Positions 33,697 to 42,867 of a stretch of 50,447 bases of DNA are shown here, piece by piece; position 1 is the first letter of the stretch, and every line of letters starts with the position of its first letter. The stretch spans positions 1 to 50,447 of the forward strand of contig JAVVEL010000021.1 in NCBI GenBank assembly GCA_032260385.1, in the 5' to 3' direction. This stretch comes from UBA9300 sp032260385 (GTDB taxonomy: Bacteria > Bacteroidota > Bacteroidia > Bacteroidales > VadinHA17). The notes under the pieces were generated by a model. The model was given only the letters and a program-made list of their open reading frames with translations, did not search any database and was not told the origin of the DNA. The position numbers were made by a program, and so were the translations under genes.

Positions 33697-33718
33697 CGAA
33701 AAGTTGATAAAGTTGCGA
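33691..33718 (-). repeat. 7-bp inverted repeat between sprA and gcvH
   Basis: TCGCAAC (33691-33697) and GTTGCGA (33712-33718) are exact inverted copies with a 14-nt spacer, starting 19 nt after the sprA stop. The stem overlaps the -33 element of the gcvH promoter. No T-run follows directly, so it is either a poor terminator for sprA or an operator for gcvH. Confidence 0.45.
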
Positions 33719-33736
33719 AGGGTAATGGAGATTTGA

Positions 33737-36700
33737 TTATTGTATCAAAGTAAACTTCAGGCTGAACCCGAAATTGGTATTCGAGGTTGTGTAGGTGGTT
33801 GCCACAAAGGGATCATTAAGGTTATGATCAAAGAAAAGCTGCAGGTTGAACCTGTCGCTTAAGACATAGTCAGCAGTGGTCCTGATGGAGAATATCCTCT
33901 GCCCTGCCACAGGCTGGTTAACATCCTCTATTAATTTCCTTGATATAGTCTTATTGTCCCTCACAGAGAAATCAATCCTTACATTCAGGTCACTCGTCAA
34001 AGGCCTGCGCCGCCCTCCCGACCTCAGTATTATCTGCACATCATCAAAACGGTAGCCTGCCCCGATAATAAATTCATTATTCCGGACATCCGCTATCTGG
34101 TTGTTTGCCAGGTTAAGGCTCACCGTACGCGACTTCTTCCATTCAATACGGGTGGTGAGGCTGTTTCTCCAGTTAAGATCAATATTTAAAAGAGGGCTGA
34201 ACTGCTCATTTATGGTAACCACGTTAAGCTCATACTGGGGGATAAAGTTAAAATCGAGATCCCGTATCCTGCTTATCCCGTCTTCTCCCTCGTCATAATA
34301 TAGATTTGTGGTATACGAGCCTATGGTATAGGTACTCCTGTACTGGTGAGCTATATTTACCGAACGGAATACCCTCTGCACCAGTTCAAATTTTGACAGC
34401 CCGTCAAAATTTATTCTCCAGTTGGGCATCATGGATAGTATACCGGGGAACATATCAAGACTTACCTTCTCGGGATTTGTCTTTGAATAAGCAGCAAGAA
34501 AAGCAGGGATGAGAACTTCCCTGGATGACAGTCCGTAACCATTTTTATATGGTCCCTCAATTGCTTCACCGGTCTCAGGGTCAATACCGGGGTCATAGCC
34601 GGGATCGATTTCCTGCCGCTCTTCCGCCCTCCTCCTGGATATGATTACCGTATTTTCCTTGAACTTCTCAAAGGTTTCCGATACATACTCATTTTCCTCA
34701 CTTATCTTTTCAAAAGCCGTTCCCCATGATAGGATGGTTATCGAGAAATTACCTGACATAAGCCTGTTTCTCAGGCTGTCCGGGAACTCACCATCAGAAT
34801 TGGCCCGGTAATATGCCGATTCTGACTGTGCAAACCTGCGATCGGCAGTAAGATCAATACGCATTCCTGGGAAGGGCTCCATAGTACTCCGGATGCTGAA
34901 TGTTTCATTCCTGTTTGAAACAGCCGCCGTATTCAGTATGGTATCGGTGCTAATCCAGTCATTCCTGAGTGCTTTCTCAAAGAAATCCGGGTCATTATAG
35001 CCAGCAATGAAGGGCCATCCCGGTGCATATACATCATCTGTCCTTGTCATTCCAAGGTACTGTGATTCAGGGGTAAATCCCGGCAGCATCTGGCCCTGGT
35101 CGACAGAGTAGGTAGCCGAAATATTACGTATTCCCATTAATGCTCTCACAAAGTATTCGCCGGCCACTATAAGGGGATTTCTCTTCTTCTCTACCTGTGC
35201 CTCCAGTTCCACCCTGGCGTTTTCTACATCCTCGAAGGCGGTAAAAATTATTTTACTGTTGGTTTCAATCTCAATCTTCCCCTCTACCTCGGTGCCGTCA
35301 GGCCTGAACATCCTCACTTTAACATCACGGGTATTGAGATCATGATAAATATTCCTTCCGGTGTTTGCAATCAGATCAAGCCTGTCGCGATTATAGGTCA
35401 CTGTCCGGTATTCCTTCTGCATCCTTTCGGCTGCGCCCGGCCTGGTATTTCTTTCAATATTCTTCAGGAAATCAGACTTATTGTAGAGGTTTGTCAGGTT
35501 AGCCTGGGCTGTAAGCTGACCCGTGCTTGAATTTTTGATGGTGTTACCAAGGTTAATATTCAGACTGTCAGGGTACAGGGGCCCTGCAAGCCAGTCATAG
35601 CTGGCACGGTATCTCAGGTTGCCGTTCAGCCAGCTCAAAAGTGGTAATTTATTAACAGGGATATTATAATTTACATTTATTATATGGTTGTAGTGTATAT
35701 TCCTTCCAAAATTGCGCAGGTTAACCATTACCGAGTCCTTCCATGCCTGGTACCTGTCACTGTATCTTTCCCTGTCCACTCCCCCTGACGGTTCATCAAT
35801 GCGGGCGATATTGGTGGCCGTGAAATCAACCTTGAGCTGCTTGGTAATGTCATATTCCAGATCATAGAAACGGGTCCACTCAAAATCTTTTCGGAAAGTT
35901 GGTTTTATCTTGATAAAGTCATTATTTATATTCCTTGTCTTTACCTCACTGTAATACCTGCTTAGATCGGTTCTTACACCCACGTGCCTTGGCAGCAGGT
36001 AGATGTTAAAATCCCTGATAAGCCTGAATGCCTGAGCCCTGAAAAGCTGGATATTCTGGAAAGGAGTAATGTTTTTTGGGTCGGTGTCAAAATTATAATT
36101 TATTCCTCCCCGGTAATTTTTTTCCAGGTTGATCTCGGTGTTTATATTAGTCCGGTATATCTCGTTAAATGTATAATTGACCGAGAAGTTAGAGATATCC
36201 CAGGGGTAGGACTTATCTTTTTGCCTGGTAATCCCGGCATTACTTACCGTAATTGTCTTTCGCCGCGTAAAATCTTCAGCCATGGTTTTCAGTGAGTCTC
36301 TCTTTTCAGGCTCCATATTTTCCAGTGCGTCCTTAAACAGTATGTCGGGGTCAAGGGGATTATACTGTGGCTGGATACGGCTTTCCGAATAACCCACATA
36401 TACAGGCAGCCTCACCCCGGCCTCTTCGGGAAAAAACCTGCCGAGCTCAAGATTTGAAGAGACATCATATTTTGTAATCTGTTCCTTACTCCTTTCATTA
36501 ACCTTCATATCAAGACTCCCGAACCCCGGAGTGCTGGTCTGTCCAACAAGGTCAACCGTACCCAGGTTAGCCAGCCTTGTCTGCATCCGTGCATTTGCAG
36601 CCCATCCTCCCTCTTCGTTGAAATCACTCAACCTAAGCTCATTAACCCACACCTCGCCCGATTTTGGCATTCCATCATCATTACCTGTATTCCTTGTTTT

Positions 36701-39700
36701 TATCGGATTACGTATACCTATCATAATTACCCTGACGTTACTCAGGTTGGGATTACCCGAGACACTTATCCTTGCATTTTCATGGGGATAGACATAAGTG
36801 TCGGTCCTGGAAAGAGATGAGCCCGGACGGTTAAGTTCGGCATTACGGGCTTTTTTGGCTTCCTGGAAGAGCGACAGGTCAATATTAAAACTGTTATCTT
36901 CAGGCCATACTATAGCCCTGTCTTCATCATTGTCCTTGTTGTAATAACCGGGGGCCGTCAGTTTAAGCGGCAATTCGTACTCGTAAAAGTTGCCCTTGTA
37001 ATCAGAGCCTATTCTTATGAAAACAGTCAGTTCATCATCGAGGAGTGGTTCCCCGATAATTTCCTCCCCATGAACTTCCATCCTGAGTTTCCTGTACTGG
37101 CGGATATCAAGGTTAACATTTTTAAAAGCTGCCCTGGCATCACCGTCTTCCAGGTTAAGAACCCTCATAACCATCGACTGTTCGTTCAGCTGCCTGAGCT
37201 GTGGATTTGAAGGATCAATAACCCTGTCAAACCCCGGGGGGAGCACATAATTCACAGGCTCTTTACCGGCATTTTCCTCGATGCTCACAGAGCTTATCTC
37301 AAAGCTGCCGTCTTCAGGTTCAGGCACACTAACTCTTTCACCTCCTTCAAGAAATGAAATATTATATTTACGCCACTCAGCGCGTACAAGATCAAGTTTT
37401 GCCAGTCGCAGGATAACATCCTGGTTGAATCCCTTCATAAACATTCGCATAAACCTGATAGACTTGAAGTCCTGGATATTACCTATTGTCTTTAGGTAAT
37501 CGGTGACAGGTATTTTAAACTGGTACCATTTTACCGTTGATTGTTCCCCGTTGGCAAAGGTGGCCGAATACTCTATCTCATCAACAATATAATTCTTACC
37601 CACCTCCATGTCTTCAGGTCTGAGGCTTACCCTGTACTGGTAATAACTTTCTGTCTCACTCAGGGTATTATCCCTGTTTATATCTTCCATATCCGGCATG
37701 GTGGATCCACTTGTCGGATAATTTTCCTTACTCATCTCCGAGGTAGGCGAATTACCGTCCATGCCATTATATTCCTTATACCGTTCAAGTATGTCCAGCT
37801 GCTGGCTGTCATAATCAGATCCCCTGAAATAATGAAAGTCATCATTCGAAGGATCCTCCAGGATATCAGTGAACACATTCTCATCAACCAGACCTTCAAC
37901 CTCCTGCAGGTATTCACTGAAAAAGGATTGTTCATCCTCATTTGAAAGGCCGTCAATTCCGACATCCTGGTAGCTCCTTGATTCCGGATTATTATCAAAA
38001 GCGTGCACCACTGCCTGCACCGTTGGTACCCTTCCCCATGATGTAGTATCCACGTTTGTTTCTTCAGGTGATACAGGCAGGCCGTTCTCGAAGGATTTTC
38101 TTGAATCGCGAAGGATATCCTCGGAAATATTCCCAAGGTTAATATAGAGATCTCCTCCGTCATGATCAGGATCCTCGTTAAAAGGATCCATCATCCAGAA
38201 TTTAATATACTGTATGTTTGCTTTCTCAAAATCGCTCGTCAGTATTTCCCGCATGATGCCTCCCCACCGGGTCTCCGGATCATTGAGCAGGCCCTGCTGG
38301 TTGATACCGGATGAATAGGCTGTAGGAGCTGTTTCATAATTATAAGGGCCTCGTTCCCCGGGGTAAAAGGCCAGGTTAAGAACAGCTATATTGGTTGGGA
38401 TGCCTGACGGACTTTCTTTGAAAGGAAATAATTCATTCTCATATATTTCCCTCACGTAATGGCTTGACTGAAGATCAGGGTTATTCTTTATATGGTCAGG
38501 TGTTGTTGTCCCGTTCCTGAGAAAGAGAGGATCAATTACATACCAGCTCAGTTTTGATCTGTTGAAACCGCTTCTCCAGTCATTGTTGAGCCGTGCTTCA
38601 GGAAACAGATCATCCTGTCCCTGGGGCACACTCGACAAGACCCAGGCATTATAGGTCTTCATGTCAAGTGGTATCTCACTGGCCTCAAAATCATCAATAT
38701 ACGAATTCCCGGCGGCACTTATAGCCTTTGAGTGGCCCGGTATGAGATGGGCAAACTCACCAAAAAAAGTAATAGATGACGGGTCCTTTGTTTCAATAAA
38801 AGGCAAGGCATCAACCATTTTCGTAAGAAACTGCGATTCCGACCTGTATGAAGTATTTAAACCCAGGATGGTGTTTGATATTGGCTCCTCACCAAAGTTA
38901 ACCTTTTGTGTATATGGTCTTTCAGTGAGGTGGAGAACGGTTCCTCCGATATTAAAATCATCGGATATTCTGTAATCGAGATGTGTACCCACCAGTGTTT
39001 TGGTCTGGAAACCAAAGAACTGGTTGCTCTCTAGTGATACCTGTATTGGAGTTTCCGATTCAATCAAAGCGGGATTGATAATTTCCACTCTGCCCGCGTT
39101 ATAATCTACGGTAAAGTCCACATTCTCTGTCAGAGGAACACCACCGGCCGTAACCTTAACACCGCCCTGGGGAATATTTACTGCATTCAGGTAGATCTCT
39201 GAACCTGAAGCCGAAGAATAAGTACCTGATATTTTAAATTTATTTTTTTCAGCGCTCTGCACTGCTTTGGTCTGCGTCGAATCATAGAGTTCCTGGAAAA
39301 CATATTTTTCGGCAAGTGCAGGGTTTGTGAATTTACTTTCCAGGTGGCTGCCGAAGGGTTCCAGGACGGGAAAGATCAGCCGGCCTTTTGATGGTTCAAT
39401 CGTTAAACCTTCAACATAGTCAAACACACCGTCAGCTTCCCTGTCGAGCTGGCCGTTCAGATTATCCAGTTCCAGCACCTGCAATAGTAACTGGTCGCTC
39501 AGGTTTCCTTCAGGAATATAGTTTATTGAATTACCCGTTTCATCATCCTGGTAGAGTATATGCAATTCAAAATCCTTTCTTTCTATCTGGTATGCTCCAA
39601 GGGCATAAATATTTTTCATCATCAGGTTCCATGTAGGGAGGCGTGGTGTCAGGTTAGTACCTTTGAGCAATTTGAGGTACAATACGTCAGGAGCACTTAT

Positions 39701-41146
39701 CCCGTCTGTTGATAATTCACCAACCTTAAATATCTGGCCGTTCATTGTATATTCATATGCCACGGCAAGTATTTCATCATTATTAAGGGCCACATTAAGT
39801 GATATATATCCCAGTTGCCTGTTAACGGTATATTCACGTTCCGTCAGTTTTCTTGCATTCTCTATTTTTTCATAATGGGTTCCTATCTGGAAATCCTGTG
39901 CTAAAGGATCGAATGAATCGGTTATCCTGTCAACATCCCGGGTATCCGGGTATACGGATGTAAGCTGAGAATAAAGGTTATTGACAGTGTTATCCGGAAA
40001 TGGAGGGCTTCCGGGCATTGCCTGGAAACCGGGCACTTCGTTATAAATGTGCTGTTCACCCTCGGCAAGGTCCATCAGGGCCAGGATATTCCTGGTTTCC
40101 TCAAAATTGCTTGTTTTATTGGTTATCCATACTTCTATCCTTTCAATGTTTATACCCGAGCTTATTACGGGTAAATTTCTCATGGCATTGTCATAAATAT
40201 CCCTGAAATAGTGAGACAGGAAGAAATGCTTATTTGCCTCATATTCATCTGCACTCACTTCAAAGTCGCTAAGCTGGGCGCCTCCCTTCACGTCCAGGGT
40301 GGAAGATTCACCTTTTTGCTGCGAAAAAACGCTTGTGACAGTGAGCCTGCCAAACTGCAATTCTGTCTTAAGGCCGAAGAGGCTGTGACTGCCTGTTATC
40401 AATGTCCCCGGCAGGGGAAGGGTAACATCACCCGCTTCAATCTTCTTGATTATCTCATCCTCATCGCCTGAATACTCAAGCCTGGTCCTGTTCTCAAAAT
40501 CAAACATGGCTTCAGTATTATAATTAATGCCGAGCTGCATTTTGTCACCTATTGTGCCGGTAACATTCATCTGAATCTTTTCCTGGAAATCAAAAGTGGG
40601 TATGGTTCTGAGCTTTTCCGAGAGAGTGGGGTTTTCAGTCCTCGATATATTTAAACCAAAGATCAGTTCAGCTGAACCCTGGGGTATGATATTAATTACA
40701 TTTGATCCGAAAATCTTATCAAATGCTTCCCCCCCGAACTGTATCTGGGGTATCAGTGAAGTCCTTGCCAGTGCTTCATCCCCTGAGAATTTATACCGCC
40801 AGTAGTCCCTTATAGACTGCTCGAAAATAAAGTCATGATATTCATCAGGGCTCATATATACCGGCGGCCTGAAATCGAGCTTGCCTACTTTCTCATAATA
40901 AATATATTCGTTGTTCTCAGGATCATACACTATTTTACTGGAGAAATTAGACGGCATGTCAAGTGTAAGTGGGGAAATTACCTGTTTTTCCCATGGTATG
41001 CCGCTACGGTCCTTAAAGGGATATCTCAGGTTCCTTGTGGTATCACGACTGACATCCTGGCCATTCAGCATTAATCCCTGGAGGGAACAAATGACAAAGA
41101 AGGCAATAAGAGACAGCTTAGCGCTATATACGGACCCGGATCTCAA
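33737..41146 (-). CDS. sprA: SprA, outer-membrane translocon of the type IX secretion system
   Basis: The largest gene of the window: 2,469 residues, in line with SprA/Sov proteins (about 2,300-2,500), which form a very large beta-barrel through which T9SS cargo crosses the outer membrane. A signal sequence is at about 10-29 (LSLIAFFVICSLQGLML). Family-like segments include RYPFKDRSGIPWEKQVISPL near the N-terminus, NVINIIPQGSAELIFGLNIS, SSVPQGQDDLFPEARLNNDW, EVWVNELRLSDFNEEGGWAA, and a C-terminal run of alternating strands ending NFGFSLKFTLIQ, typical of an outer-membrane barrel. Gene order ruvA-sprA-gcvH is seen in other Bacteroidota. No other T9SS components or cargo lie in the window, so secretion is implied but not fully shown. 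Confidence 0.95.
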   Translation of the reverse strand: MRSGSVYSAKLSLIAFFVICSLQGLMLNGQDVSRDTTRNLRYPFKDRSGIPWEKQVISPLTLDMPSNFSSKIVYDPENNEYIYYEKVGKLDFRPPVYMSPDEYHDFIFEQSIRDYWRYKFSGDEALARTSLIPQIQFGGEAFDKIFGSNVINIIPQGSAELIFGLNISRTENPTLSEKLRTIPTFDFQEKIQMNVTGTIGDKMQLGINYNTEAMFDFENRTRLEYSGDEDEIIKKIEAGDVTLPLPGTLITGSHSLFGLKTELQFGRLTVTSVFSQQKGESSTLDVKGGAQLSDFEVSADEYEANKHFFLSHYFRDIYDNAMRNLPVISSGINIERIEVWITNKTSNFEETRNILALMDLAEGEQHIYNEVPGFQAMPGSPPFPDNTVNNLYSQLTSVYPDTRDVDRITDSFDPLAQDFQIGTHYEKIENARKLTEREYTVNRQLGYISLNVALNNDEILAVAYEYTMNGQIFKVGELSTDGISAPDVLYLKLLKGTNLTPRLPTWNLMMKNIYALGAYQIERKDFELHILYQDDETGNSINYIPEGNLSDQLLLQVLELDNLNGQLDREADGVFDYVEGLTIEPSKGRLIFPVLEPFGSHLESKFTNPALAEKYVFQELYDSTQTKAVQSAEKNKFKISGTYSSASGSEIYLNAVNIPQGGVKVTAGGVPLTENVDFTVDYNAGRVEIINPALIESETPIQVSLESNQFFGFQTKTLVGTHLDYRISDDFNIGGTVLHLTERPYTQKVNFGEEPISNTILGLNTSYRSESQFLTKMVDALPFIETKDPSSITFFGEFAHLIPGHSKAISAAGNSYIDDFEASEIPLDMKTYNAWVLSSVPQGQDDLFPEARLNNDWRSGFNRSKLSWYVIDPLFLRNGTTTPDHIKNNPDLQSSHYVREIYENELFPFKESPSGIPTNIAVLNLAFYPGERGPYNYETAPTAYSSGINQQGLLNDPETRWGGIMREILTSDFEKANIQYIKFWMMDPFNEDPDHDGGDLYINLGNISEDILRDSRKSFENGLPVSPEETNVDTTSWGRVPTVQAVVHAFDNNPESRSYQDVGIDGLSNEDEQSFFSEYLQEVEGLVDENVFTDILEDPSNDDFHYFRGSDYDSQQLDILERYKEYNGMDGNSPTSEMSKENYPTSGSTMPDMEDINRDNTLSETESYYQYRVSLRPEDMEVGKNYIVDEIEYSATFANGEQSTVKWYQFKIPVTDYLKTIGNIQDFKSIRFMRMFMKGFNQDVILRLAKLDLVRAEWRKYNISFLEGGERVSVPEPEDGSFEISSVSIEENAGKEPVNYVLPPGFDRVIDPSNPQLRQLNEQSMVMRVLNLEDGDARAAFKNVNLDIRQYRKLRMEVHGEEIIGEPLLDDELTVFIRIGSDYKGNFYEYELPLKLTAPGYYNKDNDEDRAIVWPEDNSFNIDLSLFQEAKKARNAELNRPGSSLSRTDTYVYPHENARISVSGNPNLSNVRVIMIGIRNPIKTRNTGNDDGMPKSGEVWVNELRLSDFNEEGGWAANARMQTRLANLGTVDLVGQTSTPGFGSLDMKVNERSKEQITKYDVSSNLELGRFFPEEAGVRLPVYVGYSESRIQPQYNPLDPDILFKDALENMEPEKRDSLKTMAEDFTRRKTITVSNAGITRQKDKSYPWDISNFSVNYTFNEIYRTNINTEINLEKNYRGGINYNFDTDPKNITPFQNIQLFRAQAFRLIRDFNIYLLPRHVGVRTDLSRYYSEVKTRNINNDFIKIKPTFRKDFEWTRFYDLEYDITKQLKVDFTATNIARIDEPSGGVDRERYSDRYQAWKDSVMVNLRNFGRNIHYNHIINVNYNIPVNKLPLLSWLNGNLRYRASYDWLAGPLYPDSLNINLGNTIKNSSTGQLTAQANLTNLYNKSDFLKNIERNTRPGAAERMQKEYRTVTYNRDRLDLIANTGRNIYHDLNTRDVKVRMFRPDGTEVEGKIEIETNSKIIFTAFEDVENARVELEAQVEKKRNPLIVAGEYFVRALMGIRNISATYSVDQGQMLPGFTPESQYLGMTRTDDVYAPGWPFIAGYNDPDFFEKALRNDWISTDTILNTAAVSNRNETFSIRSTMEPFPGMRIDLTADRRFAQSESAYYRANSDGEFPDSLRNRLMSGNFSITILSWGTAFEKISEENEYVSETFEKFKENTVIISRRRAEERQEIDPGYDPGIDPETGEAIEGPYKNGYGLSSREVLIPAFLAAYSKTNPEKVSLDMFPGILSMMPNWRINFDGLSKFELVQRVFRSVNIAHQYRSTYTIGSYTTNLYYDEGEDGISRIRDLDFNFIPQYELNVVTINEQFSPLLNIDLNWRNSLTTRIEWKKSRTVSLNLANNQIADVRNNEFIIGAGYRFDDVQIILRSGGRRRPLTSDLNVRIDFSVRDNKTISRKLIEDVNQPVAGQRIFSIRTTADYVLSDRFNLQLFFDHNLNDPFVATTYTTSNTNFGFSLKFTLIQ

Positions 41147-41168
41147 TCAATACCAGTTTCGTTCGGTT

Positions 41169-41750
41169 CTACAAAAGGTTTAAGGCTTTCTTTATCAGTT
41201 GCTCCACTGTGAGGGCCCTGTCTTCTCTCAGAAGTTTGTCAAGGGTCCTGTTAACGGAGTTCTTCGGAAAACCAAGCATCACTAATGCTGTAAACGCTTC
41301 TTCCCTTATAGTATTGCCTTTGTCCGTAAATATTTCACCTGCATCCGCAGATTTACCAACCTTGTCTTTTAGATCAACTATTATTCTCTGGGCTGTTTTT
41401 GCCCCTATCCCCTTAATTCCCTTCAGCATGCCAACATCCGATTGCATAATGGCTTTTTCTATACCTGAGGCCTCAACGGAAGAGAGCATCATCCGGGCCG
41501 TGTTTGCACCCACTCCTGACACAGAAATGAGCAACCTGAAAATATAGCGTTCAGCTTCGTCAAAAAAACCGAAAATAAGGTGGGCATCCTCCCTTATTAT
41601 TTCATGAACAAGGAGCCTGCATTCTTCCATATGTTCAAGCTTGGTAAAGGTAGGGAGTGATATGTTCACAAAATATCCCAGTCCTCCCGTTTCCATTATT
41701 ACGTAGGTAGGTGTCAGGGATGTGATTTTTCCTTTAATATATTCTATCAT
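41169..41750 (-). CDS. ruvA: RuvA, Holliday junction branch-migration subunit
   Basis: Binds Holliday junctions and loads the RuvB motor during recombination and repair. The 193 residues show the OB-fold domain (MIEYIKGKITSLTPTYVIME), two helix-hairpin-helix motifs (SVSGVGANTARMML and IKGIGAKTAQRIIVDLKDK), and domain III (EEAFTALVMLGFPKNSVNRT) that contacts RuvB. The start overlaps the pdxA stop by 4 nt (ATGA), and sprA begins 22 nt after its stop. ruvB is not in the window. Confidence 0.96.
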   Translation of the reverse strand: MIEYIKGKITSLTPTYVIMETGGLGYFVNISLPTFTKLEHMEECRLLVHEIIREDAHLIFGFFDEAERYIFRLLISVSGVGANTARMMLSSVEASGIEKAIMQSDVGMLKGIKGIGAKTAQRIIVDLKDKVGKSADAGEIFTDKGNTIREEAFTALVMLGFPKNSVNRTLDKLLREDRALTVEQLIKKALNLL

Positions 41751-42853
41751 ACAGTGTCATTTGTGTTATCCTCATCGGGAGGCAACTCATCAGGTATTTC
41801 AGCTCTGGTATCAAGATCATGGTGTTTTAAAGGCTTGCCGGTAATTTCACTGTACAACTCCCTGTTCCTGTAAATATCACATGCCAGGTATAAGGCCTTC
41901 CTGAAGGAATTTTCGGAGGCTGTGCCCTTGCCTGCAAGCTCATAAGCCGTGCCATGCGATGGTGATGTTCGTATTACGGGCAGTCCGGCAGTGAAATTAA
42001 CCCCTTCACCCAGCGCCAGGGCTTTGAAGGGGATAAGGCCCTGGTCATGGTACATGGCCATTATACCGTCAAAATTCATATAGGCCCCGGAGCCGAAAAA
42101 GCCATCTGAAGGATAGGGGCCAAAGGCCATTATCCCCTCATCGGACACCTGCTTGATAGCCGGTATAATTGTCTCAATTTCTTCACTGCCCAGCAATCCG
42201 GTATCCCCGCTGTGGGGATTGAGTGACAGCACGGCAATCCGGGGTTTCCTGATACCAAAATCTATGATCAGGGAACTTTCCATTATTTTTATCTTTTTGA
42301 CAATGCCTTCAATGCTAAGGGCGTCAGGCACTTCACGAAGGGGTAAGTGACCGGTAACCACCCCAATCCTTAAATTGTCGGCCACCATAAGCATTAAAAC
42401 ATCATCCACATTAAACCTGTTCTTGAGATATTCTGTATGGCCGGGAAAATTAAATGTTTCGGATTGTATGTTATATTTGTTTATGGGTGCCGTTACTATG
42501 ACATCTATTTTATTATCTGCCAGGTCTTTAACAGCGGCCTCCAGGGGTATTACGGCAGACTCTCCCGCCATAGGGGTTGATTTACCAAGCTCCACCCTGA
42601 CATTATCATCAAGGCAGTTGATTATGTTTGCTCTTTTATGATTGGCCTCAGAAGCTTCCCTGATATTATTGAAGCTGAAATTGCTTATATTCAGCGCCTT
42701 GCGGTGATAAGCCGCCACTTTGGGAGAGCCATATACCACCGGGGTGCAATTTTCCAATACCCTGTTATCCATCAGGGCCTTTATTATAACCTCATAACCG
42801 ATGCCATTTATGTCTCCGTGGCTTATGCCAACAATTATTTGTTCTTTACTCAT
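41747..42853 (-). CDS. pdxA: PdxA, 4-hydroxythreonine-4-phosphate dehydrogenase
   Basis: Oxidises 4-phosphohydroxy-L-threonine in the DXP-dependent pyridoxal phosphate pathway. The 368 residues begin IIVGISHGDINGIGYEVIIK, contain TAPINKYNIQSETFNFPGHT with a metal-binding His, AVLSLNPHSGDTGLLGSEE, and AMYHDQGLIPFKALALGEGV with another ligand His, ending in the typical IRTSPSHGTAYELAGKGTA. The acidic C-terminal tail (DELPPDEDNTNDT) is unremarkable. It begins 14 nt after the aminopeptidase stop and overlaps ruvA by 4 nt. The dxr gene elsewhere in this window belongs to a pathway sharing its DXP precursor. Confidence 0.95.
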   Translation of the reverse strand: MSKEQIIVGISHGDINGIGYEVIIKALMDNRVLENCTPVVYGSPKVAAYHRKALNISNFSFNNIREASEANHKRANIINCLDDNVRVELGKSTPMAGESAVIPLEAAVKDLADNKIDVIVTAPINKYNIQSETFNFPGHTEYLKNRFNVDDVLMLMVADNLRIGVVTGHLPLREVPDALSIEGIVKKIKIMESSLIIDFGIRKPRIAVLSLNPHSGDTGLLGSEEIETIIPAIKQVSDEGIMAFGPYPSDGFFGSGAYMNFDGIMAMYHDQGLIPFKALALGEGVNFTAGLPVIRTSPSHGTAYELAGKGTASENSFRKALYLACDIYRNRELYSEITGKPLKHHDLDTRAEIPDELPPDEDNTNDTV

Positions 42854-42867
42854 TATTTAGTCAATTT

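Noticed and set aside
37732..38163. 143-codon frame on the minus strand within sprA
   Set aside because: It lies wholly inside sprA on the same strand in another frame, with a Met/Trp/Ile-rich composition typical of an off-frame reading.
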